Shown here: positions 33,421-42,195 of the stretch, piece by piece
How positions within the stretch are numbered: the stretch's first letter is position 1
Layout of the letters: the number at the start of each line of letters is the position of its first letter
NCBI RefSeq assembly: GCF_036173125.1
Contig: NZ_CP108054.1
Span: forward strand, 2,542,001-2,606,000
Length of the DNA: 64,000 nt
Reading direction: 5' to 3'
Source: Streptomyces sp. NBC_00286
GTDB lineage: Bacteria; Actinomycetota; Actinomycetes; Streptomycetales; Streptomycetaceae
Notes under the pieces: generated by a model
What the model saw: only the letters and a program-made list of their open reading frames with translations
Database searches by the model: none
What the model was told of the DNA's origin: nothing
Position numbers and translations under genes: made by a program

Positions 33421-34722
33421 ATGAAGGATCAAGAACCGGCTCCCACCCGCGAAGGCCGACGGATCAGCACCAAGGAGACCGCCGAGCTGCTCGGCGTGAA
33501 GCCCGAGACGGTGTACGCGTATGTGAGTCGCGGTCAGCTGAGCAGCCGCCGCGAACCGGGCAGCCGGGGCAGCACGTTCGACGCCAAGGAGGTGGAGTCG
33601 CTCGCACAACGCAACAGGCGGGAGGCGAGCGGGAGTTCACCGAGTGCGGGCGGATTCTCCGTACGCACCCGCATCACTCTGATCGACAGGGACCGCTACT
33701 ACTTCCGTGGCGTGGACGCGACCGAACTGGCCGCGCGCCACTCCTACGAAGAAGTCGCCGAGTGGCTGTGGACGGGCGTGCTGCGCCCCGGCGTCACCTT
33801 CACCGCCCCGGAGGCATCCGTCGCAGTCGCCCGCCAGGCCGTCGACGCACTGCCCGAGCACACCGGCCCCACCGACCGCCTCCGCGTCGCGGCCATCGCC
33901 GCGGCGATCGCGGACCCGCTGCGCTTCGACCTCTCCGAGGAGGCAGTGCTCGGCACCGCGCGCACCCTGATCCCCACACTGGTCGCCGCACTGCCGCCTC
34001 TGCGGCGCGATCATCGGGACCGGGGCCCGCTGGCGCACCGCCTGTGGGCGCGACTCAGCGGCCGAAAGGCCGACGACGCCTCACTGCATGCCCTGGACAC
34101 GGCACTTGCCCTCCTCCTCGACCACGACCTGGCCGCCTCCACCCTCGCGGTCCGAGTCGCCGCATCGGCCCGAGCGCACCCATACGCCGCCGTGTCCGCG
34201 GGCCTCGGCGCCCTGGAAAGCCCACTGCACGGAGCAGCCAGCGGATTCGCGCACCGGCTGATCTTCGACGTGCTGGACCGGGGCACGGCGGCCCCCGTTG
34301 TCGCGGACGAACTGCGCGCCGGACGCCGCGTCCCGGGGCTCGGCCACTATCTCTACCCGGGCGAGGACCCACGCGCGCGTGCACTGTTCGCACTCCTGGA
34401 GGAGGTCTCCGAGGCCGCGCCCGCCCTGGCTGCAGCGCACGACATCGTGGCCACGACCGCCCGCCACGCCCCCCTGCACGCCAATGTCGACCTGGCCCTC
34501 GCCGTCCTGACAGTGGCGTCCGGCATGCACGCGTCCGCGGGCGAGACGATCTTCGCCGTGGCTCGCACGGCGGGCTGGATCGCCCACGTGCTGGAAGAGT
34601 ACGAGGAGACGCCGATGCGCATGCGCCCGAGCGGACACTACGTAGGGCCACAGCCACCTCAGCCCCTCCACGGAACTCTGACGCCAAAGGCCCCGAAAGC
34701 CATCCCAGGTAACTCAGGTTAG
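33421..34722 (+). CDS. citrate synthase-like protein with N-terminal HTH domain
   Basis: The 433-aa protein starts with a MerR/excisionase-type DNA-binding domain (ISTKETAELLGVKPETVYAY, then VSRGQLSSRREPGSRGS, about 14-65), followed by a full citrate-synthase fold. Landmarks: LAVRVAASARAHPYAAVSAG, ESPLHGAASGFAHRL, VPGLGHYLYPGEDPRARALF (catalytic His) and APLHANVDLALAVL, where the Asp of NVD is kept. The first catalytic His motif is altered (AHPYAAVS), so catalysis is doubtful. The arrangement suggests a metabolite-sensing repressor built on an enzyme fold. It is divergent from the gene at 32145. Its TAG lies inside the iron box of the next gene. Confidence 0.85.
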   Translation: MKDQEPAPTREGRRISTKETAELLGVKPETVYAYVSRGQLSSRREPGSRGSTFDAKEVESLAQRNRREASGSSPSAGGFSVRTRITLIDRDRYYFRGVDATELAARHSYEEVAEWLWTGVLRPGVTFTAPEASVAVARQAVDALPEHTGPTDRLRVAAIAAAIADPLRFDLSEEAVLGTARTLIPTLVAALPPLRRDHRDRGPLAHRLWARLSGRKADDASLHALDTALALLLDHDLAASTLAVRVAASARAHPYAAVSAGLGALESPLHGAASGFAHRLIFDVLDRGTAAPVVADELRAGRRVPGLGHYLYPGEDPRARALFALLEEVSEAAPALAAAHDIVATTARHAPLHANVDLALAVLTVASGMHASAGETIFAVARTAGWIAHVLEEYEETPMRMRPSGHYVGPQPPQPLHGTLTPKAPKAIPGNSG

Positions 34723-34732
34723 GCTTACCTCC
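34714..34732 (+). promoter_or_regulatory. IdeR/DmdR1-type iron box at the start of the Apd1-like gene
   Basis: The 19-mer TCAGGTTAGGCTTACCTCC matches the actinobacterial iron box TTAGGTTAGGCTAACCTAA at 15 of 19 positions, with an intact AGGTTAGGCT core. It ends directly before GTG 34733. A TAGGCT -10 candidate (34721-34726) lies inside, which implies a very short or absent leader and repression by Fe-DmdR1. Confidence 0.75.
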
Positions 34733-35683
34733 GTGAGTACGTGCACGAAGGTCTCCCGGGAGCTGGACGAGCCCCTTGCGGGGACCGCAGCCACCGCGCG
34801 GACGTGGCTGCTGGTGGAACAGCCCGGGCCCTGGGGCGCCAGAGCGCTGACCTCGAGCCATCTGGATCCGGACCTCGGCCGCGCTCTGGAGAAGGCCACG
34901 GAGGGAACCGGCGTACGCATCGCGCTGATCCGCCGCCCGGGACGGCACGCCGACTGCCACACAGCTGCCGAGCGCAAGGTGTACGCGGCCCACACCGCTC
35001 CTGGAAACGTTTGGCTGCACAGCGCCACAACGTCAGCCCCCAAGCAACTGCTCGAACTTGACTTCGCCGCACTGGGCGGAGGCGCGTCCGACACCTTCGA
35101 CACCGTTCTCGACGGCCGCCCCCACACCGGCGACCCCCTCGCCCTCGTCTGCACCAACGGCAAGCGCGACCGCTGCTGCGCCCTCCTGGGCCGCCCCCTC
35201 GCCGCCGAGCTCGCCGCCTCCGGAGTGGACGGCGCATGGGAGGTCACCCACCTGGGAGGCCACCGATTTTCGCCGACCTTGCTCGTGCTGCCGTTCGGCT
35301 ACGCGTACGGGCGCGCGGAGGCCCATGCCGTCAAGGAGATACTCCAGGGCGTACGCGAAGGGCGTGTGGTCACCGAAGGGTGCCGCGGGAGCTCCGCCTG
35401 GGAGCGCCCCGGCCAGGCGGCCGAGCTGGCGATCCGCACGGCGGCCGGCGAGGAGGTCGCGGACACGCTGACGGTCGTCCACACGGACGGCACGGCGCCG
35501 CGCTGGGAGGTGACCGTCGCCCACACCGACGGACGCATCTGGCGCGTCACCGTCGCCCAGGGCGCCTCGCTGCCGCCCCGCCAGGAGAGCTGCGGCTCGG
35601 CCCTCGGCTCCCCGGCCCGGATGGACGTACTGGCGATACGCGAGCTCTCCCGTCCGGCCGCGGCGAGCCTCGTGGCCCTCTGA
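34733..35683 (+). CDS. sucrase/ferredoxin-like (Apd1-type thioredoxin-fold) protein
   Basis: The 316-aa cytosolic protein belongs to the Apd1/sucraseferredoxin-like family, thioredoxin folds that bind a [2Fe-2S] cluster. Key residues lie in LALVCTNGKRDRCCALLGRP (Cys motif) and VTHLGGHRFSPTLLVLPFGY (His ligands). The last third (ELAIRTAAGEEVADTL onward) is an added small domain. Start GTG 34733 is almost at the predicted transcription start, so the mRNA may be leaderless. The iron box overlapping the promoter suggests expression under iron starvation, possibly for reductive release of iron; that role is inference. Confidence 0.82.
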   Translation: MSTCTKVSRELDEPLAGTAATARTWLLVEQPGPWGARALTSSHLDPDLGRALEKATEGTGVRIALIRRPGRHADCHTAAERKVYAAHTAPGNVWLHSATTSAPKQLLELDFAALGGGASDTFDTVLDGRPHTGDPLALVCTNGKRDRCCALLGRPLAAELAASGVDGAWEVTHLGGHRFSPTLLVLPFGYAYGRAEAHAVKEILQGVREGRVVTEGCRGSSAWERPGQAAELAIRTAAGEEVADTLTVVHTDGTAPRWEVTVAHTDGRIWRVTVAQGASLPPRQESCGSALGSPARMDVLAIRELSRPAAASLVAL

Positions 35684-35754
35684 TCACGCCTCGCTCAAGA
35701 GATCAACGCCACACCCCTACGGCACGGCGCGTCCACCCCCGTACCGTCATAGGC

Positions 35755-37461
35755 ATGAGTCCCACTCCCCCTGCCCGACGACTCCGCCTCGGCATGCCGA
35801 AACGGATGTTTTCGCAGGTGCTGCTGATGCAGGTGGCGATCGCCGCCGGAGTCGCCGTGCTCGCAACCGGGCTGTTCCTCGCTCCGCTCAGCGACCAGCT
35901 GGACGACCAGGCGATGCGCCGCGCCCTCGCGATCGCGCAGACCACGGCCGCGCAGCCGCAGTTCGCCGAGGACCTGACGTCGACGCGGCCCACGGCCGAC
36001 GGACCCGTACAGGCCGAGGCGGAGCGGATCCGGAAGGCCAGCGGGGCCGAGTACGTCGTGGTGATGAACACGGACGGCGTGCGCTGGTCGCACACCGACC
36101 CCAAGCGGATCGGCGACAAGGTCTCGACCGACCCCGGGAAGGCCCTGGCGGGCCAGGAGGTCATGGAGATCGACAGCGGGACGCTGGGCCGCTCGGCCCG
36201 CGGCAAGGTGCCGTTGCGCGACGCCGACGGCGACATCATCGGCGCGGTCTCCGTCGGCATCGAGTACGACAGCGTGCGCGCCCGGCTCCTCAACGCGATC
36301 CCGGGCCTCTTCGCGTACGCGGGCGGGGCCATGGCCGTCGGCGCGCTGGCCGCGTATGTGATCTCCAGGCGAGTCCAGCGACAGACCCGCGACCTGGCCT
36401 TCTCGGACATCGCCGCGCTCCTCGCGGAACGCGAGGCGATGCTGCACGGCATCAGGGAGGGCGTCGTCGCCCTGGACCGCGGCGGCAGGATCCGGCTGCT
36501 CAACGACGAAGCTCAGCGCCTGCTGGGCATCGGCGACGAGGCGGTCGGGCAGCCGCTCGACGAGGCCCTCGGCGAGGGACGTACGACCGATGTACTGGCC
36601 GGACGCGTCACCGGCACCGATCTGCTCACCGTCCGCGGTCAGCGCGTCCTGGTCGCCAACCGGATGCCCACCGACGACGGCGGCGCCGTCGCCACGTTGC
36701 GCGACCGCACCGAACTGGAGCAGCTCGGCCGCGAACTCGATTCCACTCGCGGCCTGATCGACGCCCTGCGCGCCCAGGACCACGAGCACGCCAACCGTAT
36801 GCACACGCTCCTCGGCCTGCTGGAGCTGGAGATGTACGACGACGCCGTGGAGTTCGTCGGCGAGGTGGTCGGCGACCACAGGGTCACCGCGGAACAGGTC
36901 ACCGAGAAGATCCACGACCCGCTGCTCGCCGCCCTGTTGGTCGGCAAGGCCACTGTCGCGGCGGAGCGCGGAGTGGCACTGTCGATCTCGGACAGCACGC
37001 TGTTCCCCGACCAGTTGATCGATCCACGTGGACTCGTCACGATCGTGGGCAACCTGGTCGACAACGCGCTCGACGCCGTCGCAGGCAAGCAGCACGCGCG
37101 CGTGGAGGTCGAATTGCGTGCGGAGGGGCGTACGGCAGTGCTCAGGGTGCGGGACACCGGGCCCGGAATCCCCGCCGAACAACGAGAGTTGGTCTTCACC
37201 GACGGATGGTCCACCAAGAAGCCTCCGGCACACGGCAAGCGCGGGATCGGCCTCTCCTTGGTGCGTCGGCTCGCCGAGCGGCAGGGCGGCAGCGCGCGGG
37301 TCGCGGAGGCGGACGGCGGGGGCGCGGAGTTCACCATCGTGCTGCCGGAGGCGCTGGCGGAGCCGGGACTCACGCCGGGGCCCGGACGGGCCGACGCCAG
37401 GTACGAGGCGCGGCAAGCCGCTGTGGCAGGCACCACGGCCACCAAGGAGGAGTCGCGATGA
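35755..37461 (+). CDS. sensor histidine kinase, CitA/DcuS type
   Basis: Membrane sensor kinase of 568 aa. Two membrane helices (QVLLMQVAIAAGVAVLATGL and GLFAYAGGAMAVGALAAYVI) flank an extracytoplasmic PAS/Cache domain (about 35-180, with AEYVVVMNTDGVRWSHTDPK), as in carboxylate sensors. A cytoplasmic PAS domain (ALDRGGRIRLLNDEAQRLLG) follows, then the dimerisation helix with phospho-acceptor His343 in AQDHEHANRMHTLLGLLELE, then the ATPase domain (GNLVDNALDAVAG, DTGPGIP, GKRGIGLSLV). The stop overlaps the ATG of the response regulator (ATGA). A di- or tricarboxylate ligand is likely by family. Confidence 0.92.
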   Translation: MSPTPPARRLRLGMPKRMFSQVLLMQVAIAAGVAVLATGLFLAPLSDQLDDQAMRRALAIAQTTAAQPQFAEDLTSTRPTADGPVQAEAERIRKASGAEYVVVMNTDGVRWSHTDPKRIGDKVSTDPGKALAGQEVMEIDSGTLGRSARGKVPLRDADGDIIGAVSVGIEYDSVRARLLNAIPGLFAYAGGAMAVGALAAYVISRRVQRQTRDLAFSDIAALLAEREAMLHGIREGVVALDRGGRIRLLNDEAQRLLGIGDEAVGQPLDEALGEGRTTDVLAGRVTGTDLLTVRGQRVLVANRMPTDDGGAVATLRDRTELEQLGRELDSTRGLIDALRAQDHEHANRMHTLLGLLELEMYDDAVEFVGEVVGDHRVTAEQVTEKIHDPLLAALLVGKATVAAERGVALSISDSTLFPDQLIDPRGLVTIVGNLVDNALDAVAGKQHARVEVELRAEGRTAVLRVRDTGPGIPAEQRELVFTDGWSTKKPPAHGKRGIGLSLVRRLAERQGGSARVAEADGGGAEFTIVLPEALAEPGLTPGPGRADARYEARQAAVAGTTATKEESR

Positions 37462-38138
37462 TCGAGGTGCTGGTCGTGGACGACGACACCCGGGTCGCCC
37501 GAGTCAACGCCGCCTACGTCGAGAAGGTCGCGGGCTTCCATGTCGCCGGCCAGGCGCACTCCGCGGCCGAGGCACTGCGGCAGGTGGAGGCGCTGCCACA
37601 ACTGGATCTGGTGCTCCTGGACCACTATCTGCCCGACGAAACGGGACTCGCGGTCGTCCAGGAGATGCGGCGGCGCGGCCACCAGACTGACGTGATCATG
37701 GTGACCGCGGCCCGTGACGTCTCCACGGTCCAGGCGGCCATGCGGCAGGGCGCGCTCCAGTACCTGGTCAAGCCGTTCGCCTTCGCCGGACTGCGCGCCA
37801 AGTTGGAGGCGTACGCGACGTTGCGCCGGACCCTCGACGGCGGAGGCGAAGCCGAACAGGCCGAGGTCGACCGGATCTTCGGCGCCCTCTCCGCGGGTTC
37901 GGAGCCGAATCTGCCCAAGGGACACTCCCCCACCACCGCACAGGCCGTACGCCAGGCGCTGCTGAGCGCCGAGGGCCCTCTGTCGGCCCAGGAGATCGCG
38001 GAACGCACGGGGCTCAGCCGGCAGACCGCCCAGCGCTATCTGAAGCTCCTGGAGCGCACCGGGAGGGCGACGCTGAGCCTCAAATACGGCGACGCGGGCC
38101 GCCCGGAGCACCGTTACGTCTGGGCGACCCGCGCCTGA
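37458..38138 (+). CDS. response regulator, CitB/DcuR type
   Basis: Cytosolic transcription regulator of 226 aa paired with the kinase just upstream (4-base overlap). The receiver domain has the acidic pocket VLVVDDDTRV, phospho-acceptor Asp55 in LVLLDHYLPDETG, and Lys in LQYLVKPFAF. The output domain is a CitB-type HTH: LSAQEIAERTGLSRQTAQRY followed by LKLLERTGRATLSLKYGDAG. Targets in this family are usually carboxylate transporters; none is adjacent here. A close paralogue lies at 38424-39116. Confidence 0.93.
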   Translation: MIEVLVVDDDTRVARVNAAYVEKVAGFHVAGQAHSAAEALRQVEALPQLDLVLLDHYLPDETGLAVVQEMRRRGHQTDVIMVTAARDVSTVQAAMRQGALQYLVKPFAFAGLRAKLEAYATLRRTLDGGGEAEQAEVDRIFGALSAGSEPNLPKGHSPTTAQAVRQALLSAEGPLSAQEIAERTGLSRQTAQRYLKLLERTGRATLSLKYGDAGRPEHRYVWATRA

Positions 38139-38264
38139 GGGCACGACCGAGGTACGGGAGTCACGACCGCGCCCACCTCAGCACAGCTGTCAGGGGAGGC
38201 CAGCCGTGCGAGGAAACTCAGCCCGCGGCCTGCATCTTCACCAACTCTGCGTGTGCGCACCTGC

Positions 38265-38370
38265 CTTGCGACCGTAGAGGTGCCGTGTGCAAGAGCAGCA
38301 GTCTTGTGACCGCAAGGCCTTCTTCTGCTCGCAAAAGCGTGTTGTGCTCGTTTCGCGCGCGCTACAACAC
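38265..38370. promoter_or_regulatory. repeats upstream of the orphan response regulator
   Basis: The 285-bp region contains a perfect inverted repeat GTGTTGT (38339-38345) and ACAACAC (38364-38370) with an 18-bp spacer. It also contains two similar direct repeats, CTTGCGACCGTAGAG (38265-38279) and CTTGTGACCGCAAGG (38303-38317), 38 bp apart. These are candidates for response-regulator binding sites. Confidence 0.45.
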
Positions 38371-38423
38371 TGGAGCCGGAGCAACGGGCCCGACTCAGGC
38401 CCGAGCTCGGGGAGAGAGGCCCG

Positions 38424-39116
38424 ATGATTGACGTCCTGGTCGTGGACGACGACTTCCGTGTCGCCGAGATCAACGCCCAGTACGTGGGCAAAGTGCCCGG
38501 CTTCCGGGTCACCGCCCGCGCGCACACCGCGGCCCAGGCCCTGGCCACGGTGGCCCGCGAACCCGTCGACCTCGTACTGCTCGACCACTATCTGCCCGAC
38601 CGTACGGGTCTCGAACTCGTCCAGCAGATGCGGGAACTCGGCCACGACAGCGACGTCATCATGATCACTGCGGCCGGTGATGTGGAGACCGTACGGGCCG
38701 CGATGCGCCTCGGCGCCCTGCACTATCTGGTCAAGCCGTTCACCTTCGCCGCGCTGCGCGCCCGACTCGACTCGTACGCAGCCCTGCACCGCACCGTAGA
38801 GCGGGTCGAGGGCCAGGGTGTGGCAGGCCAGGAGCAGGTCGACCGGATCTTCGGCGCGCTACGTACGACGCCCCCCGCCTCCTCGCCCGGCCTGCCCAGC
38901 GGCCACTCGGAACCCACCACGGACCTGATCTGCAAAGTCCTGCACGACGCCGACCATCCGCTCTCGGCCCACGAGGTAGCAGCCCGAACCGGCCTAAGCC
39001 GCTCCACAGCCCAGCGCTACCTCCGCCACCTGGAACAGGCCGGCCGCCTACGCCTCACCCTCAAGTACGGCGACACAGGCCGCCCAGAGCACCGCTACGC
39101 GTGGGTGGCACCCTGA
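38424..39116 (+). CDS. orphan response regulator, CitB type
   Basis: The 230-aa paralogue of the regulator at 37458 shares its full layout: VLVVDDDFRV, Asp54 in LVLLDHYLPDRTG, LHYLVKPFTF, linker, then HTH LSAHEVAARTGLSRSTAQRY. GGAGAG precedes ATG 38424. It has no kinase of its own; the CitA-type kinase upstream is the obvious candidate phosphodonor for both. The tandem arrangement points to a local duplication followed by divergence, mostly in the inter-domain linker. Regulated genes are unknown. Confidence 0.9.
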   Translation: MIDVLVVDDDFRVAEINAQYVGKVPGFRVTARAHTAAQALATVAREPVDLVLLDHYLPDRTGLELVQQMRELGHDSDVIMITAAGDVETVRAAMRLGALHYLVKPFTFAALRARLDSYAALHRTVERVEGQGVAGQEQVDRIFGALRTTPPASSPGLPSGHSEPTTDLICKVLHDADHPLSAHEVAARTGLSRSTAQRYLRHLEQAGRLRLTLKYGDTGRPEHRYAWVAP

Positions 39117-39170
39117 GGCACGTGGCGGCTCGGGGCGCCTAGGCGGACTTGTCGAGTCCGGTGATTTCCT

Positions 39171-39247
39171 CGCGCCCTAAAGGAGGCCGCAGGCCTTCCT
39201 TTAGGGGCGCGGGGAACTGCGCGACAAGCCCCAACGAACCCGCAGCT
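39171..39247. repeat. Streptomyces intergenic palindromic repeat
   Basis: CGCGCCCTAAAGGAGGCC (39171-39188) is imperfectly inverted as GGCCTTCCTTTAGGGGCGCG (39192-39211). It is followed by GGGGAACTGCGCGACAAGCC, a sequence I recognise as a widespread Streptomyces intergenic repeat. It lies between the convergent response-regulator and parE genes and may serve as their terminator. Confidence 0.7.
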
Positions 39248-39274
39248 TCAAACCTGCCCAACCCAGCGGAGCGC

Positions 39275-41398
39275 CTACGCATCGATGCGAGAACGGTCCA
39301 ACGTAGCCGCCGAGTTAGAGATGAACTCCTTACGCGGAGCCACCTCGTTCCCCATCAGCAGGTCGAAGACCTGCTCCGAGGCCTCCAGGTCGGAGATGTT
39401 GATGCGGCGCAGTGTGCGGTGGCGCGGGTCCATCGTGGTCTCGGCCAGCTGGTCGGCGTCCATCTCGCCGAGGCCCTTGTAGCGCTGGATGGAATCCTTG
39501 TAGCGGATGCCCTTGCTCTGGAACTCCAGCAGCTTGTCGCGCAGTTCGCGGTCCGAGTACGTGTAGACGTACTTGTCCTGGCCCTTCTTCGGCTGGGTCA
39601 GCTCGATGCGGTGCAGCGGCGGAACCGCGGCGAACACTCGGCCCGACTCGACCATCGGCCGCATATAGCGCTGGAAGAGCGTGAGCAGCAGGATGCGGAT
39701 GTGCGCGCCGTCGACATCGGCGTCGACTAGAAGGATGATCTTGCCGTAGCGAGCCGCGTCGATGTCGAAGGTCCGGCCGGACCCGGCTCCTATGACCTGG
39801 ATGATCGCCCCGCACTCGGCGTTCTTGAGCATGTCCGAGATGGACGCCTTCTGGACGTTGAGGATCTTGCCGCGGATCGGCAGCAGTGCCTGGAACTCGG
39901 AGTTCCGGGCGAGCTTGGCGGTGCCGAGCGCGGAGTCTCCCTCGACGATGAACAGCTCACTGCGCTCCACGTCGTCACTACGGCAGTCGGCGAGCTTCGC
40001 GGGCAGCGACGAGGACTCCAGGGCCGTCTTCCGGCGCTGCGCGTCCTTGTGCTGACGGGCCGCGATACGCGTACGGGCCGCGGCGACCGCCTTCTCCAGG
40101 ACGACGCGGGCCTGTGCGGCCGTGTCCCGCTTCGTGGAGGTCAGGAATGCCTTGAGCTCCTTGGAGACGACGTTCGTCACGATGCGACGGGCCGCCGAGG
40201 TGCCGAGCACTTCCTTGGTCTGGCCCTCGAACTGCGGCTCGGCGAGGCGCACCGTGACCACCGCGGTGAGGCCCTCCAGGGCGTCGTCCTTGACGATGTC
40301 GTCCTCGGCGACGCGCAGCATCTTCTTCGTGCGCAGCACTTCGTTGACCGTCCTGGTGACGGCCTGCTCGAAGCCCGCGACATGGGTGCCGCCCTTGGGC
40401 GTGGCGATGATGTTGACGAACGACTTGAGCGTCGTGTCGTAGCCGGTGCCCCAGCGCAGCGCGACGTCGACGCCGAGCTCTCGGGTGACCTCGGTGGGCG
40501 TCATCTGGCCGTGGTCGTCCAGAACCGGGACCGTCTCCTTGAAGATGCCCTGTCCAGAGAGGCGGAGGACGTCGCAGACGGGCTTGTCGTTCGCCAGATA
40601 CTCGCAGAACTCGCTGATGCCTCCGTCGAAACGGAAGGACTCCTCGCCCTTGCTGCCGCCCTCGCCGAGCCCGTACTCATCGCGGACGACGATCGTCAGT
40701 CCGGGCACCAGGAAGGCCGTCTGGCGGGCGCGCTGGTGCAGTGTGTCCAGGGAGAGCTTGGCGTCCTTGAGGAAGATCTGGCGGTCGGCCCAGTAGCGCA
40801 CGCGCGTGCCGGTGCGGGTCTTGGGGATCCTCTTGAGCTTGCGCAGACCGGCCGAGGCGTCGAAGGCCGCGTCCGGACCGGCCCCCGTGAAGGCACCGGG
40901 CGTGCCGCGCCGGAAGCTCACGGAGTGCGTGTGCCCATTGCGATCCACCTCGACATCCAGGCGGGCCGACAACGCGTTCACCACGGAGGCACCCACACCG
41001 TGCAGGCCGCCGGAAGCCGCGTACGAGCCGCCGCCGAACTTGCCGCCGGCGTGCAGCTTGGTCATCACGACCTCGACACCGGAGAGGCCCGTTTTGGGCT
41101 CCACGTCTACAGGGATGCCGCGGCCGTTGTCCCGCACCTCCACCGAGGCGTCGTCGTGCAAGATCACCTCGATGTGGTCGCAGTACCCGCCCAGGGCCTC
41201 GTCCACGGAGTTGTCGATGATCTCCCAGAGGCAGTGGAGCAGACCGCGGCTGTCGGTCGACCCGATGTACATGCCCGGGCGCTTCCGCACGGCCTCGAGC
41301 CCCTCGAGGACGAGCAGGTGCCGCGCGGTGTAGTTGGAACCGTCCCGGTCTGCTCCGGTCAGCAGCGCTGTGGACGGCACGGACGTCTCGGCGGTCAC
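39275..41398 (-). CDS. parE: DNA topoisomerase IV subunit B (ParE)
   Basis: ATPase subunit of topoisomerase IV, 707 aa. GHKL ATPase motifs: LHCLWEIIDNSVDEALGGYC, VRDNGRGIPVDVEPKTG and SGGLHGVGASVVNALS. The TOPRIM domain shows LFIVEGDSALGTAKLARN, LVDADVDGAHIRILLLT and the C-terminal RYKGLGEMDADQL signature. It lacks the roughly 165-aa insertion of some GyrB proteins. GTG 41398 follows GCGAGGAGC. Together with ParC (27096-29546) it forms the heterotetramer; the two genes are about 10 kb apart and point toward each other. Confidence 0.94.
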   Translation of the reverse strand: MTAETSVPSTALLTGADRDGSNYTARHLLVLEGLEAVRKRPGMYIGSTDSRGLLHCLWEIIDNSVDEALGGYCDHIEVILHDDASVEVRDNGRGIPVDVEPKTGLSGVEVVMTKLHAGGKFGGGSYAASGGLHGVGASVVNALSARLDVEVDRNGHTHSVSFRRGTPGAFTGAGPDAAFDASAGLRKLKRIPKTRTGTRVRYWADRQIFLKDAKLSLDTLHQRARQTAFLVPGLTIVVRDEYGLGEGGSKGEESFRFDGGISEFCEYLANDKPVCDVLRLSGQGIFKETVPVLDDHGQMTPTEVTRELGVDVALRWGTGYDTTLKSFVNIIATPKGGTHVAGFEQAVTRTVNEVLRTKKMLRVAEDDIVKDDALEGLTAVVTVRLAEPQFEGQTKEVLGTSAARRIVTNVVSKELKAFLTSTKRDTAAQARVVLEKAVAAARTRIAARQHKDAQRRKTALESSSLPAKLADCRSDDVERSELFIVEGDSALGTAKLARNSEFQALLPIRGKILNVQKASISDMLKNAECGAIIQVIGAGSGRTFDIDAARYGKIILLVDADVDGAHIRILLLTLFQRYMRPMVESGRVFAAVPPLHRIELTQPKKGQDKYVYTYSDRELRDKLLEFQSKGIRYKDSIQRYKGLGEMDADQLAETTMDPRHRTLRRINISDLEASEQVFDLLMGNEVAPRKEFISNSAATLDRSRIDA

Positions 41399-41843
41399 GC
41401 GGTTCGCTCCTCGCTGAATTTCAAGTGGGGCCCTTTAGGGTAAGGACCGGCTTCGGTCGCCGGTCCGAGGGTACCGAGGCCTGGTAGAGCCGTTGTAACG
41501 CCACCCTCGTCTGAGACTCAGGGTAGTCCAGCGTCGCATGCCTGTTCGATCCCTCGATGGAGTGAAGTACATATCACGTTCCCTTCCAGGCATGAACCAT
41601 TTAGGCTCCGGGCACGTCCTCATGAACAACCGGCAACCCAGCCGGGAGGACTTGACCCTGACAGACAGCGCGAACCCGTAAAGATACAAAGACACGCAAT
41701 ACGGCTCATTCGCCGCCAACCGGCAGCAGACAGCCGACTCGGAGCGAGATTTTTTCCGAGGCAGAGTCCCGAGCGGGAACGTTTTGGGCCTGGTTGGATG
41801 TTGACCCTGGTACGACAGCTCGTCGAGCTAGAGAAGAGGCGAC
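41399..41843. other. 445-bp divergent region upstream of parE and the DUF7455 gene
   Basis: No gene is recognised. A perfect hairpin, GGACCGGC (41444-41451) with GCCGGTCC (41459-41466), lies 46 bp before the parE start and would be in its leader. TTGACC sequences near 41653 and 41802 are possible -35 elements reading towards the DUF7455 gene. Confidence 0.4.
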
Positions 41844-42074
41844 GTGACTACTGTTCTGACCCCCGCGAGCCCGCTGACGGCCGCTGACCGCTGCGACCGT
41901 TGCGGCGCCCAGGCATATCTGCGCGTCGTCCTCCTCAGCGGTGGTGAACTGCTCTTCTGTGCCCACCACGGGCGCAAGTTCGAGCCGGAACTCAAGAAGA
42001 TCGCCGCTGAGATACAGGACGAGACGGAGCGGCTGACGGCCGTCCCGGCAAGCGCCAACGAAGAAGAGCGCTGA
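41844..42074 (+). CDS. DUF7455-type small zinc-ribbon-like protein
   Basis: Cytosolic protein of 76 aa. It carries a CxxC pair (DRCDRCGAQAYLRVVLLSGG) and a later CxxH (LLFCAHHGRKFEPELKKIAA), a likely single zinc site, and ends in an acidic helix. The family is widespread beside hrdB/parE in streptomycetes and has no established function. Start GTG 41844 has GAGAAGAGG upstream. A strong terminator follows at 42119, so it is expressed alone. Confidence 0.8.
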   Translation: MTTVLTPASPLTAADRCDRCGAQAYLRVVLLSGGELLFCAHHGRKFEPELKKIAAEIQDETERLTAVPASANEEER

Positions 42075-42118
42075 CACTTCGCATCCACGACGAGCCAGCA
42101 CGGCACAGGCCGGTGACC

Positions 42119-42154
42119 GGGCGGCTGTCCCTGGCAACAGGGGCAGCCGCCCGT
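42119..42154. terminator. terminator after the DUF7455 gene
   Basis: CGGGCGGCTG (42119-42128) pairs with CAGCCGCCCG (42145-42154); CCC and GGG extend the stem across a small mismatch, with loop TGGCAACA. It lies 45 bp beyond the stop codon. Confidence 0.8.
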
Positions 42155-42195
42155 AGTCATGCCCGGCCGGCCCGAACGACCCAGCAGGCCACCAC

